Positions 49,901 to 60,694 of a stretch of DNA of 64,000 nucleotides are shown here, piece by piece. A program made the position numbers and the translations under genes. The first letter of the stretch is position 1, and each line of letters opens with the position of its first letter. Source of the DNA: Branchiostoma floridae (lineage: Eukaryota; Chordata; Leptocardii; Amphioxiformes; Branchiostomatidae); assembly GCF_000003815.2 (NCBI RefSeq), contig NC_049982.1, forward strand, positions 21,935,767-21,999,766, read 5' to 3'. The notes below the pieces were generated by a model, which made no database searches, was not told the DNA's origin, and was given only the letters and a program-made list of their open reading frames with translations.

Positions 49901-50857
49901 ACGTCAGCATGAGTATGATTAATTTAATTGCATTTTATGTTGCCCTACAGTGAACACACCAAGCTAACAGCCCAGTTACAACAGTCTAAGGAAAAGAGTC
50001 TGCCAGCTTACACAGAACAACAAGACCACTCGTTCCTGCCTGAGTGCTTCCTGGCCCGCAGCGCCTCGCCCATTGATGAGGAAGAGATGCTGCCAGCAGA
50101 CAAGGAACACAAAGAGGACTCTTTCCTGCCTGAGTGCTTCCTGGCCCACTGCCCCTCATCCATTGATGAGGAAGAGATGCTGCCAGCAGACAATGAACAC
50201 AAAGAGGACTCTTTCCTGCCTGAGTGCTTCCTGGCCCACTGCCCCTCACCCATTGATGAGGAAGAGATGCTGCCAGCAGACATGGAACACAAAGAGGACT
50301 CTTTCCTGCCTGAGTGCTTCCTAGCCCGCTGCCCTTCACCCATGGATGATGATGAGGAGAACCTGACCTCTGATATGAACATGGACATTGCTCCCCTCAT
50401 GGAAGAACTGCTCATCAACTCCAGCTCTCTCCTGCGAGCAGATTCAGTGTCAGCCTTGGAGCAGGAGTCGCAGGACATTTTGTGTCTATCTGAGCTGCTG
50501 AGTTCAACATCTGCTGTGAGCTTGACATCATTGTGCAATGGAAGTCAGGAAAAGTCTCAAGACACCAAAATGGTAAAGTCGCAAGCTTCAGTGAACAAAG
50601 AGACGTGCAGTGGACTTCTTCAGTCTATGCTGCAAGAGGCACATCAAATCTTGTCTCTGAGTGCAAAGTTGGCCACACCGTCACCTCACCATGACAAGAC
50701 AGGGCCAATCAAAGTGCAGCTTGGTCAGGTTGTGAAGACAGAGCTTCCCACAGAGGCGACCTACAGGACAACAGTGGAGCCTTGCCAGGGGTCATGTTGT
50801 TACACAACCACTTACATCAGCAGCAACAAGGACATTACTGTCTACCAGCAGCTGTGA
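41886..50857 (+). CDS. Unrecognised coiled-coil protein gene, tandem copy 2 (longest)
   Basis: Proposed exons: 41886-41933, 42247-42317, 42678-42737, 43216-43257, 44042-44074, 44301-44384, 44737-44769, 44930-44962, 48598-48630, 49346-49417, 49588-49686, 49951-50857. Start MTTVSKEVRS. Exon 2 is identical at DNA level in all three copies. Inner exons are 33, 42, 60, 72, 84 or 99 nt, all phase 2-2, encoding charged coiled-coil stretches (EAAELLELAQ, NAELQMLLTDEKL, ELSQAHADLEM, ICDLQEEKNR, RIAELEVVLEEQ). The final 907-nt exon encodes four 30-residue acidic repeats around SFLPECFLA, then a serine-rich stretch and a cysteine-containing tail (VEPCQGSCCY) ending TVYQQL. The large intron 44963-48597 is filled with transposon and satellite debris. 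No transmembrane segment or signal peptide is seen. Function unknown. Confidence 0.75.
43631..43815. mobile_element. Diverged MITE related to the element at 37821
   Basis: The left arm contains ccagttcacctttatctgcg then gggtaacctttat. The right arm contains aggttacccagcagataaaa then gaagtaactttac. Same family as the 37821 element, in a different intron of the paralogous gene, so probably an independent insertion. Confidence 0.5.
43902..43962. repeat. (TG)n microsatellite
   Basis: About 55 bases of TG dinucleotides with a single phase break, in an intron of coiled-coil gene copy 2. Confidence 0.95.
45145..45300 (-). repeat. Fragment of the satellite-family terminus, reverse orientation
   Basis: Begins ctagaaaggcagacatttgc and continues into gcatatttcagccat, the reverse complement (with small differences) of the end segment at 30050-30105. 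It lies in the large copy 2 intron. Confidence 0.55.
46195..46860 (-). mobile_element. Internal fragment related to the 9793 hAT-like element, reverse orientation
   Basis: Reads as the reverse complement of about 9955-10520, sharing cagttgacagcgaacttc, gcggtgcttctacaaaatat, and a stretch from ggcggcgacgtagggatatc through agtgactgctacgattatcg. The terminal 16-bp ends are absent. It lies in the intron between copy 2 exons 8 and 9. Confidence 0.65.
46900..47780. repeat. Tandemly repeated composite of hAT-like and satellite-leader sequence
   Basis: The block starting cttatgaatattaattagcc appears near 46903 and again near 47519, each time followed by cttcgctgattggct, aatttcccct and atgcctatctatacca. 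The second block is preceded by another hAT-like piece (47205-47480) that repeats 46459 onward. A segmental tandem duplication of roughly 0.6-0.75 kb fits. Confidence 0.55.
47760..48545 (-). repeat. Satellite-family array, reverse orientation, about 162-bp monomers
   Basis: The word caaatttcagctcatttggt or a variant recurs near 47762, 47927, 48089, 48250 and 48412. The right end (ggagaaagaagaaagaaag, then palindromic catactatgtatgg) mirrors the left end of the array at 26550-26690. Read on the other strand it is the same family. Confidence 0.8.
49994..50353 (+). repeat. 90-bp coding tandem repeat in the last exon of copy 2
   Basis: Four units in register at 49994, 50084, 50174 and 50264, each about 90 bp (30 residues). 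Units 2 to 4 are almost identical at DNA level. Each holds the core SFLPECFLA followed by a cysteine- or serine-containing segment and DEEEMLPAD. Copy 1 retains two degenerate units at about 38400-38550. Confidence 0.92.
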
Positions 50858-53190
50858 ACTGTTCCACTGCTCTATAATGAATTGCTGAATTGCTCTATAA
50901 TATATGCTGTGAAAGTGATAGTACAATCATAATACATTCCAACATGTTTTCCGGAGGTCTTATTTGCAAAGGAGAGACCTACAATAATTTTATCAAGAAA
51001 TGAAAAATATATATTTGTATGGCCAATTTTATCAAACATTTTCAAAATGAGAGATGCTTTATTTTCACACCAAACAATTTTATGTGATTGTCATAAGCAA
51101 TGGCTGTGAAGGAGACATGCAGTCTGACAATACATGTCTGAACTGTGTACAAGGCTGTGTTGTATTCCTTGTTCTCAAAGTTTATGGCTGCTACACATTT
51201 TCTGACTAGTCTTTCTATTGAACGATCTTATTGATAAGTCTATAACTGCAGGCTATACTGACGTTCCAAGGAAGACAAAGACAGGTTGCCACCCGAAGAA
51301 TTCAGCCCATCAAGCATTTTGAAATGAACACAGACATATCAATAGCAAGACAAAGACGCTTCTTGTTGCACAAAATAGCAGTAAAACTTAAAATGTTGGA
51401 AACGTTAGCCTTTCAGAACATTCTACAGAAAATATAAATGCCACAACTTCAGTTACGAAGGGTACAAATCACTTATAACCTAATTCTGTCATAACCAATA
51501 TTGTGTTGTTTGCAAAATCTCTTGAATATTGTACAGTTATTCTTGGTTATATTTGGACACATTTTACTAACAAAATTCGATAAGCCTTAAAGATGAATAA
51601 ACCCCTTTGCTTTTTGCCATTTCTCCAAGACCGAATTTTGGAGGTGGCAAGAGGCGGTACCACACACGTATCAGGCTATAATGGATTAATATGTATTTCT
51701 GATTTCTAAATCTATCGGGACATTAGCCTATAAAGGTATACGTATTGTGTGACCATTGAGACGTCTGAAAAAGGGGTTAACACAAAAAACAATTTTGGTG
51801 ATGCGGGAACATGTGCACATCATTTATTGTATGTAATGAGTAGCTATATGTTAATGATACACGTGAACATCATCCACTTTTCCTTGACAACTTTGGCCAT
51901 TTACTTAACTTCGTCTGCTTGTGAAAAAAAAAAACTATTCAGCAGCCAAGCTAATCGCCTAGAGCCTCACATCTGTAGTTCGTTCTGAGTACGTGCTAAA
52001 CTAAACGTACACGTCAGAGGATTTCAATGTATCTCTTTAAAAGACATGAGCTTTACAGATTGTACGGATATTACAACTGTGGAATTCAATATTAACCTTT
52101 AGCATGTGGACGTGGCCATCAGCTACCAAATATTTATTGGTTATGGGTTAAGGCGGCAGGGAAAAGGTTAAACAACAGACCACGTGATAAAGTGTGAAAG
52201 AAACAGAGACTCGGCGTTGTGACATTTGTCCGGCAGATGTGTCGCTCGTCGTATCATTGAGAAGAATTGTGGGTATGTTTAATTTCTGTACCTTTAACAA
52301 ACAGCAACACATTATGTCTCTTTGGTTTATGACTAGTAACAGATTATAAAGGATTATGATAGCAAGGGTATTTGAATGTAATAACAGATAAATTGGCTGT
52401 TTCTGATGAATTCAAACTTACGGAACGAATCTTTTCAAATTATTTCACGTTGGTAATCATGTTAGCTCCAGACAATTTTCAGCATATCTTAACAGCAGGC
52501 AATGTTCAACATTGCTAGATAAACATTATGTAAATATAAGAACAGTTTAAACAATTATTCAGCAAAATTTCTATTCTAATCTGTCAAACTCCATTAATCA
52601 TTTCACGGAGGTTTGGGTTCTTTGAACTCCTGTTACTTTTGTTTGCTGGAGATTTCCATCTGCTGTCACAAAGAAAAGGATCTTTCATCTGTGTCAATAC
52701 TTAAACCTCTTGGTATGTTTCAACCATATGTACCAGAAAAGAATGCATCAAAGAGTACAAGTACGGTTGTATCTTTATCGATGTTTGCCACCATTCAGCA
52801 TATTTATCAGAAATTACCTCAACCCTGCTTGCTTGTCTTACCTCGCATGTCTTTTATATCTATTTACAGTTTTACTGAAAAATACCGATTTTGAGGATGG
52901 TATAAATTTACATCTGTTCTACAGGTGGGGAAACAGTTCAATGTGCTATGCATGAGCTGACCTATCTGGACTTACTCGGTTTGTTAATCAAAGTTACATG
53001 AACTCTTAAAACTCTGAAGATCTCTGGAGCCTACTGCATTTCATTACAGGAAAACAAATTGCAATATTGGCAGCTGGTTGAGTACTGGAACGGGCAACCT
53101 TTGTGATTAAGAATTAGACTGCTAGTAGTGATTGTTTTAAGATTAGATCACATCTTTGTTTCAAGGTAACTTAACGTATAGGACATAACA
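50858..53190. other. 3' flank of copy 2 and intergenic DNA
   Basis: The first 350 bp are clearly similar to the flank of copy 1 (38822-39180; shared phrases include gaaggagacatgcagtctga), so the duplication extends past the gene. An AATAAA lies at about 51597. From there to 53190 no coding exon is evident. A possible non-coding first exon of the LRR gene near 52200-52270 ends at a gtatgt donor. Confidence 0.45.
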
Positions 53191-54642
53191 ATGAAATACG
53201 TGGTGTTTATCTTCCTTATGAACTTGGCGTTAGGTGGAGGTACTGCACTGCCAGATAGATGCTATGTCAAAGATGGACCCGTAACTAACATCGACTGCCA
53301 GAACTCCAACCTAACAAGTCTACCTAGTAGTCTACCTCACAACGCTAACCATGTGTACTTGCAACAAAATCGTTTCCGAACAATCCCGAACTTATCTGGC
53401 CTCCGATTTCTAACCATACTAAATCTCAGCCACAACCACATCACAGAGTTTCCGTGGGGATCTTTGAAACATATGATGTACCTTACACGACTTGATCTAT
53501 CGCACAACCGTTTGACTTCAGTTAGTCTTGAACTGGCCGATACAGAGACAACAGCTCTTAATATAATTGTAAATCTTGCCTACAACAAGCTGTCCACTTT
53601 CTCGGAGGCAAACCTGGATATTCCCACTCACAATCTGCCTAGGGGGACGTTCTGTTCCAAGCATAGCGAGAGAGGGTTAAGGTTCATACACGGTAATCCT
53701 ATTCACTGTGACTGTCGTATGTCATGGCTGGCAGAGAAGGCTCGTGAGTTCCGTAGATGTTGGCCAAAGAGTGTTTCAGCAAATGATGACCCACTTTATA
53801 TAGATTTTCTCGAAAATGGTTTGCCCCATTGTAGCAGCCCTGAAAGATTCATTAACGTCCCGTTACACATGACTAACCTGTCTCTCTGTCAAACAACACC
53901 TGAAACCAGCTCTACCAAAAACACTGAGAACCGCCTGGCCATCTCCCAGAACACGACACACTACTACAATGCGTCTTTGTCTACCGGCCCAATACTGTAC
54001 GAGGGAAATAGTACCGCACGTCCACAGGTAATCACTGTCTCCTCAGCAGGTCATGTCCACTATTACACAAACTCTTCTACCCAGACGATTACGCATAGGT
54101 CCCCATCAATGGCTAAAAGTAACACCACACGATTTATTGTTATAATAACTGTGGTATTTGCACATTTGTTTTTTATGTTAATCGCTGTTACAGTCACAAA
54201 AGTCATTAAAAAGAGGCAGAATGATGATCAACCGAATGTATCACATCGCAACATGGGGTTATCACTAGCTACGGAAGGGTCTAATGCACATGCCGAGCTC
54301 ACCAATATATTTTCGAACCCAGTCTACAATAGTACCCAAAGCCAAGATCCCGCCCCAGAAATCGTAACTGCGGAAGAGTCGAATGGCAGTAATGCACGCG
54401 CTGACCTCACCGATGTATTTCCGAACCGAGCCTACAGTAGTACCCACAGCCAAGATCACGGGCCGCAAATCGCTGGTACTTACGAAGTGAATCACACCTC
54501 AGCCACAGAGTTGTACAATCAGCAGGACTCTATCACTCCATGTAGAGAAGACATATTGTACAACAGAATAAGAGGTGAATATCAGCCTGAAAGAAGCCCG
54601 ATTTACGGGCCAGAAATAACGACCAGGCGCTTTACGTTTTAG
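53191..54642 (+). CDS. Single-pass leucine-rich-repeat transmembrane protein
   Basis: Intronless 483-residue frame. Signal peptide about 1-20, LRR N-terminal cap with C24 and C36, then three to four repeats (LRFLTILNLSHNHI, LTRLDLSHNRL, NIIVNLAYNKL). The C-terminal cap begins GNPIHCDCRMSWL, with cysteines at 173, 175, 190 and 214. A glycosylated Ser/Thr-rich stalk of about 100 residues follows. The transmembrane helix is about 315-337, followed by basic residues KKR. The cytoplasmic tail has two copies of a 23-residue block 36 residues apart (364-386, 400-422), the first with NPVY, plus further tyrosine motifs. It belongs to the broad LRR receptor/adhesion class common in lancelets. No TIR or kinase domain is present. 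Start: first Met, followed directly by a strong hydrophobic leader. Confidence 0.92.
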   Translation: MKYVVFIFLMNLALGGGTALPDRCYVKDGPVTNIDCQNSNLTSLPSSLPHNANHVYLQQNRFRTIPNLSGLRFLTILNLSHNHITEFPWGSLKHMMYLTRLDLSHNRLTSVSLELADTETTALNIIVNLAYNKLSTFSEANLDIPTHNLPRGTFCSKHSERGLRFIHGNPIHCDCRMSWLAEKAREFRRCWPKSVSANDDPLYIDFLENGLPHCSSPERFINVPLHMTNLSLCQTTPETSSTKNTENRLAISQNTTHYYNASLSTGPILYEGNSTARPQVITVSSAGHVHYYTNSSTQTITHRSPSMAKSNTTRFIVIITVVFAHLFFMLIAVTVTKVIKKRQNDDQPNVSHRNMGLSLATEGSNAHAELTNIFSNPVYNSTQSQDPAPEIVTAEESNGSNARADLTDVFPNRAYSSTHSQDHGPQIAGTYEVNHTSATELYNQQDSITPCREDILYNRIRGEYQPERSPIYGPEITTRRFTF

Positions 54643-54914
54643 AGGTATACAGCGAACTGCTTGTTGACAATACTCAGACAGTTACCCCGTACTCATTGTT
54701 CAAGTTCAGGCCTACGTCGCATGTCCTACCCGCGGGGCCTGGCCGGGCTGGAACGAAAGATTAAAGTTTATGCCAATAAATATGCACAGGGCATGCTGTT
54801 GAATTATTTTTGGTCCATTTTGTCTTTTTGATGTCTTTTATATCGTACTTTTTGTTCTCAAAACCGTCCGGCCGGGCCCCGGATAGGAAATGTGACGTTA
54901 ACCTTACTCAACAA

Positions 54915-56251
54915 TAGGGCTGGGTATCGGTACAGCGTACCGGTACAAAACCGGTTTTTCTTATTGGACCGGTCCAGAAAAACCGGACCTGAAAAAATTA
55001 GGTGGACCGGATGTTGGACCGGTTAGAAAATTAACATATTATTTGATCAGGCATTCACACATTTTGGCACTTGCAGGTGGAAGAAAATAACAAGAGTGAA
55101 GTAGAGTAGAGTTTATAGTCATTTCTACCAAGTTTTACAGTCAATCGTACAGGTGCAGTTAGCGTTGTAGGATTTAAAGACGCCAGTGTTTTGGACGTAT
55201 ACAGCATGAGTATGAAACTCACCTGCCTAGTAGGCCTGCTACTTGACGCGCTTTCCAGCGCCTTGAGTTGTAGAAATCATCAGTCAGGTCCACCTGTCCT
55301 TGGCCGTTTCGTCCCCTATCCTGAGACAGCCTCTAGGTGGGGGGACAGCAGGGCGAACGTCTTCGCTCTGCCTCTCTACAACTCTTCTGACTACTTCTCC
55401 TTGATTCCCCACTTCGGATCTTTCCTCTTCACCCACAGCCAAAAGCTGCATCGCTCCACTTCTTCAGATAACGCTTTCACTAACTGCTTGTGACTAATGG
55501 AGAGTTCTCTACAGAGGCGTGTGATGGATGTTCCTACGAACCCCCTGCATCCTACTTCTACTGGGTATAACAGTGCCCTCCAACTGTTCTCTACACACTG
55601 CTGTACAAGGTCCTGGTATTTGAGCTTCTTCCTCTCAAATGCCAGCTGGACGTTTTCTTCCCAAGGGACGGTTAACTCGACTATGATCACTGTTCTCTGT
55701 ACTGGTGACCAAAGCACTATGTCCGGGCGCAGAGTTGTTTCGCAGATGGTTCTTGGGAAGACTAAACGGTTGTCCAGGTCGACTGACATCTCCCACCCTC
55801 CTTTACTCATCAGACCTTCACTTCTCCTTCTGCTGGCTGGAGCTGCTTTCTGCCCTTCCTTGACGAAAGGGATGAAGGACTGGTTCTGAATTCCATTGCT
55901 GCTTGCCTTCTTCCTTCCCTCCTCTAAGGTTGCAGCTAGGATTCTCAGAGCTTGGTTGTGACGCCAGGTGTATCTTCCCTGTTTTAAAGAGGTAGTGCAG
56001 GCAGAAAGGATATGTTTTATATATAATAAGGTTGGCCTTTTTCGCCCCGCACAACTCACAAGATTCCTCCTTTGAATACCATCTGCTTTGTGTAAGTCTT
56101 ATACTCCACCAAACAGATTTCTTTGTAGTGAAATGGACCATTGGTATGAGTTATACTGAATCAGGTCCAGGTTCCGGTCCGGACCTGGACCTGATCCTTT
56201 GGACCTGAACCGGACCTGGACCTGAATTTTCTGTACCGGTACCCAGCCCTA
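54915..56251. mobile_element. hAT-type element with 8-bp target duplication and embedded retrotransposon fragment
   Basis: The left end TAGGGCTGGGTATCGGTAC and the right end GTACCGGTACCCAGCCCTA are inverted repeats (one mismatch). They are flanked by direct copies of ctcaacaa at 54907-54914 and 56252-56259. TAGGGCTGGG ends with 8-bp duplications are typical of hAT elements. Subterminal regions carry many GGACC/GGTCC words in both orientations (54960-55025 and 56162-56235), as seen in hAT subterminal binding regions. No hAT transposase is present. Most of the interior is a reverse-oriented retrotransposon fragment. Confidence 0.88.
55391..56140 (-). pseudogene. Broken C-terminal part of a non-LTR retrotransposon ORF (restriction-like endonuclease type)
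   Basis: A 222-residue open frame (56059 to 55391) contains RPDIVLWSP...VELTVPWEE, which fits the PD-x(12-14)-D/E core of the restriction-like endonuclease in R2-class elements. Upstream it has HILSACTTSL. The matching CELCGAK half of the expected CCHC zinc knuckle lies in a different frame near 56060, so the reading frame is broken. No reverse transcriptase domain remains. Similar fragments are widespread in invertebrate genomes. The exact clade is uncertain. Confidence 0.65.
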
Positions 56252-56408
56252 CTCAACAATGATGGTTTAAGATCGTTGGAGAGAGTCGAGTCGTTGATTA
56301 TCACTGTAAGCGATCCCTCTACTTCTCCCCTCATACTTTAGTGGCGCTTAGAGAAAGAAAAAAGTAACTATTGAATATATAATGTTGCATCGGGTTTTTA
56401 AACTGTGG

Positions 56409-57271
56409 TACGAGGGGTGATCAATAAGTTCTCGGCCTCACCAAGAAATAATAAGCACAACTCAGATTTTGAGGCACAACATCATAGTATAAAGCCTTTT
56501 ATCAATATCCTCCAAATTTCAAATCATTGGAGTCATTACTTTTCAGGCATTCGTGTTTTCTAAATTAGAAGGTGAGCGGCGAGAAAAAGAAGGGTAAAGT
56601 GTGATCAGACAATTTGACCCGCAAATCTCAGGTTGCAGATGAATTGTCCACTTTTTTTTCGTTTTCCCTTACCTAACGTTACTGGTTGTCGCCTGCAACG
56701 TAATGATCACAATAATTTGAATTTCGGTACACATTTATATAAGACTTTATACATGTACGTGGGGTTTTCAATACGTCCTCGGCTTTACCGAGAAATAATA
56801 AGCACAGCTCAGATTTTGAAGCATAGATGTCAAGTATAAAGTCTTATATAAATATGTACCAAAATTCAAATTATTGTGCTCATTACTTTGCAGGCGACAC
56901 CCAGTAATGTTAGGTAAGGGAGAACGACAAAAATGGGACAATTGACCTGACCTGAGGTGTGCGATCGAACTTGCGCTGCTGGAAGTCAGACACCCAATTC
57001 TTTTTGCTTCAAATAGGAAGAGAATCATTATCAAATATTTTGACAATGTCTTTTGTAATTTACGGCACGGGGAACTCGACCCACACATGTCTGATTACAA
57101 TTCACACCACTTTTTTCTCGCCACTTACCTTCTGATTTGCAAAAAACGAATGCCTGTAAAGTAATGACTGCATTGATTTGAAATTTGAAGGATATTGATA
57201 AAAGGCTCTAAAATTTGAGTTGTGCTTATTATTTCTTGGTGAGGCCGAGAACTTATTGATCACCCCTCGTA
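56409..57271. mobile_element. Mariner-type fold-back (non-autonomous) element with nested palindrome
   Basis: Outer arms begin TACGAGGGGTGATCAATAAG and end with its complement. The arms extend for more than 150 bp with modest divergence (shared ttctcggcctcaccaagaaa). A TA at each border fits a Tc1/mariner target duplication. The middle (about 56640-56950) holds a second inverted pair, with ttacctaacgttactggttg facing its complement. No transposase frame is present. Reads like one inverted-repeat element inserted into, or duplicated within, another of the same family. Confidence 0.75.
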
Positions 57272-57380
57272 CACAAGATTCATTGCACTGTATAGTGCAC
57301 ACGTGTTGACTTGTAAAAATATCAGACTCTATGTGGATCCAGGCTGGAATCATCTACGTGCAGTTTTCTGGTAAATAATG

Positions 57381-57716
57381 AGTTCTGATTGCTAGCCCCA
57401 GGGCTTCTGATCGGTTCCAGGGTTCTGTTTGCTAGCCCCAGGGCTTCTGATCGGTTCCAGGGTTCTGTTTGCTAGCCCCAGGGCTTCTGATTGGTTCCAG
57501 AGTTCTGATTGGTAGCCCCAGGGCTTCTGATTGGTTCTCAAGTTTTGATTGCTAGCCCAAGGGTTTGTGATTACTTCCCGAGTTCTGATTGCTGGCCCCA
57601 GGGCTTATGATTGGTTCCAGAGTTCTGATTGCTAGCCCCAGGGCTTCTGATTGGTTCTCAAGTTCTGATTGCTAGCCCAAGGGCTTGTGATTGGTCCCGG
57701 GGTTCTGATTGCTGCC
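57381..57716. repeat. 40-bp minisatellite, about 8.4 copies
   Basis: Exact 40-bp period starting at 57381, with units at 57421, 57461 and onward to 57701. The consensus contains gttctgattgctagcccc and agggcttctgattggttcc. Most units contain ATTGG, the complement of a CCAAT box, usually twice or once. Confidence 0.95.
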
Positions 57717-57719
57717 CAG

Positions 57720-59083
57720 ATCACGAAATCAGAACCGGACAAGCAATCAGCGACGGCAGTTGTTAGGAAAGTGATTGCGTGTAGCTGAACAAAAGTTGGG
57801 CAGGGTCTATTATACAAAATTTGTATACCGTATAGACTTATATTTTGAATGATGCATAAACATGGTAATCATTGTGCGTTACATTTGTTGTCAATAGATC
57901 AGCATAGTTCTGCTAGTATCATTTATGAATCTATTATCAAACCACGACTGCAACATGCCATCGGTTCAGTCTGAAGTGAAGAAATACTAAAAGACGAGGG
58001 AAGAGACATGTAAACGATGAATTCAGTGTTAGCATTAGTTGTTCTGTTTCCCCCATTTTCGACTTCCAACACTTCAAGTAATGGTATTTACTATAGTATT
58101 TTATGTAAAAGTAGAACTACTGCATTTAGCTAATGTGGGCAAGAACAGGCAAAAGTAAAAATCATTTATCAGATCAGTTTTTACCAGTTAAATATGTGAT
58201 TACTGATATGTGATTCAATATATACAACTGTGGTCGAAATGGACGTTTATTGTTTTGTTGTTTTATTGCATTGCTTACAATGATTTTTATGATACATAAA
58301 ATATGATTTTCGTTATCACTCATAGAAGTAGATTGTCTTATCAATTCATACATGGAATAAAGTTGATTGACACGAATGTTGTTCATTTCAATGTGTGTAA
58401 CATCTATAGGTCCACTGATATTAGTGGGGAAAATCTCAGTCTTTTAAAAGTATAGACTTCACGTGAAATATAGAGCGACCTATTGTGATTAGTCACTAGT
58501 CTTCAAATGATTTGGCTTTAAACGTAATTATCTTTTAAATCGTTAAAGAAACGTGTAGGAAACGTTACATGTAGTGAGAAAGCAACGTTATAATATTTCT
58601 CGTTTCACCTCGTCTTCACCCCTATTATTTCCGACTTTACTTGATGGCGTTCCAATCTCACATGGATTCAGTAGCCAGCTCTAATATTGATTTGTTTGTC
58701 ACAGCAGCTCGCAGAATAATTTGTCTTACACGTTTTCAATCACTTCATGTATTTGATTTTGTTCACTTGCAATTAGCCCCATGGGCATGAACTTGCAATA
58801 AAACATTATCATTTTCAAGTATACTTGCAATTCTTGCAATTAGCCTTCGGGCATAAATTTATAATACATTTATTATTGTAGTATTATCGAATCTGTACAA
58901 AAAGGTACCACGTCATGTTCCAGTGCTATCATTTGTAGCTTGCGAGCAGGTAAAATTCTAGTCAGTAAAATTTGTATAATTGGAAAGGTCCCGTGGTACG
59001 TAGTTGTAATCTGATAACTTTTCAAAACTGTTGCTTTCTTCTAGAGATATGGGTTAAGCACAATCCTAACCCTAGCTGCTTAG
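57720..59083. other. Intergenic AT-rich DNA, no gene seen
   Basis: No exon-like sequence. Around 58770-58860 two related phrases (cttgcaattagcc...gggcat) suggest a degraded repeat tail. Confidence 0.5.
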
Positions 59084-59304
59084 NNNNNNNNNNNNNNNNN
59101 NNNNNNNNNNNNNNNNNNNNNNNNNNNNNNNNNNNNNNNNNNNNNNNNNNNNNNNNNNNNNNNNNNNNNNNNNNNNNNNNNNNNNNNNNNNNNNNNNNNN
59201 NNNNNNNNNNNNNNNNNNNNNNNNNNNNNNNNNNNNNNNNNNNNNNNNNNNNNNNNNNNNNNNNNNNNNNNNNNNNNNNNNNNNNNNNNNNNNNNNNNNN
59301 NNNN
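59084..59304. other. Assembly gap (221 N)
   Basis: Run of N just before the third copy of the duplicated upstream region; the duplication boundary is hidden here. Confidence 0.99.
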
Positions 59305-59454
59305 GTTAGAGCCAGCGTGCTTTCGATAATGCAAAAGTACGGATGTTAATTAAACTGCATACACGTTTACATACCTCTACGTGGAAAGGCTGGAAGAATA
59401 CTCAATATTTTCATGTCTTGGAGCAATGTAAATAGCATCATTTCATCAATATGG

Positions 59455-60694
59455 TGAAAATACTCACTGGTGGGGAAGCGTCACCCAGCGGCATTCTCGA
59501 TGGCGACAGGAGATGACGAATCAGCACCAAGGTTATCGCCCATCTTTGCCTTTTCCGGGGTTGGCGGCAGGTATCAATGTTTGGTTTTGTGTAAATTGAA
59601 AACCAATTGAAGCGTAACAATGGTGGTCAATGACCCATCCAATGACTCATAATTCGATATATTATAATAGTTCAATAGATTATAGAGAGTATTACTTTTT
59701 CTAGCCATTCCGCGAGAGAAAGTAGTCCATTCCATGAACGCGGAGCGGCTTGACTAATTTGCAGACAACTTGCTGTAATAGGGTGAATAAACCCAAACTC
59801 TATTTTCTAGTTGATTTAACTACCCAGCCTTCTTTATGGGCCTGTTTACAATATCGAATTGCCATATAATATGGACGTAGTACCAAGTTTATTCACCGCC
59901 ACAACCCGGTTGTTATTCTTGTGGTCATCCGCTGTACAGAACAGGAATGATGAAACGATCATTGTATTTAGAAAACAATAACATGTTCTTATATGTACAG
60001 TTAAATTGATCAAGTCAAGTAGATTATCTCTGCCAGTTCACAAATAACAGTTTGAAGTCTGAAAAGGGGCTTGTACCTTAGAAATAAGCCCACACAATAT
60101 TTGTTTTGAACAATTTCTTTTAGTTCTAACAGTGAAAATCCAAGGACATTCCTCCTTGCGTTCGATTTTCTTCCTGTTTACCCTGGTTGCCATGGGCACG
60201 GGTTCCACACAGATGACAAGTTCCAGTCCGTGAACTAGGTGGGAAAATTTGTTCTCTCTTTTTAAAACGACTAAAATGGGTTAAAATACTCGTAAAAAGT
60301 CACAAGTCTTTGCCTAGTTTGACGCCTAGCTGTTGTGTACACACCACAAAGGTAGTGGACGCTCCAAAAAGCACCAAGGTTTTGACTAAACTAATCACAA
60401 ACCAGTTCATGGCTCTCTTCGTGACTACCTTACAAGGTCAACATATTTATATACGGAACATTCTGAACTTAGTAGAAGAGAGTTAAGTTTTCTTTGTAAA
60501 TGGTAATATATTTGCAAGACTATAAACGTATTGTTGCCGTGGATTAAATCGGAGACACTTGGAGATATCTTACTGTAACAGGTTTTGTTGACTAATGTTT
60601 TGATGTCCACAACTTTCTAGGTCTGACGTTCTTACAAGTCGACAATTTGCGACGTTGGTTTCTGAATTCTGAAGTGAACGCGACTGTATCGAAG
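59455..60694 (+). promoter_or_regulatory. Duplicated upstream region of coiled-coil gene, copy 3
   Basis: Collinear with 40630-41885 (very close) and 33480-34761 (more diverged). It retains the aacgtattgttgccgtggat block about 165 bp before the ATG. Confidence 0.7.

Noticed and set aside
49986-50538. Open frames of 117 and 176 codons on the minus strand
   Set aside because: Shadows of the 90-bp repeats in the last exon of copy 2, which has the supported frame, splice acceptor and paralog conservation.
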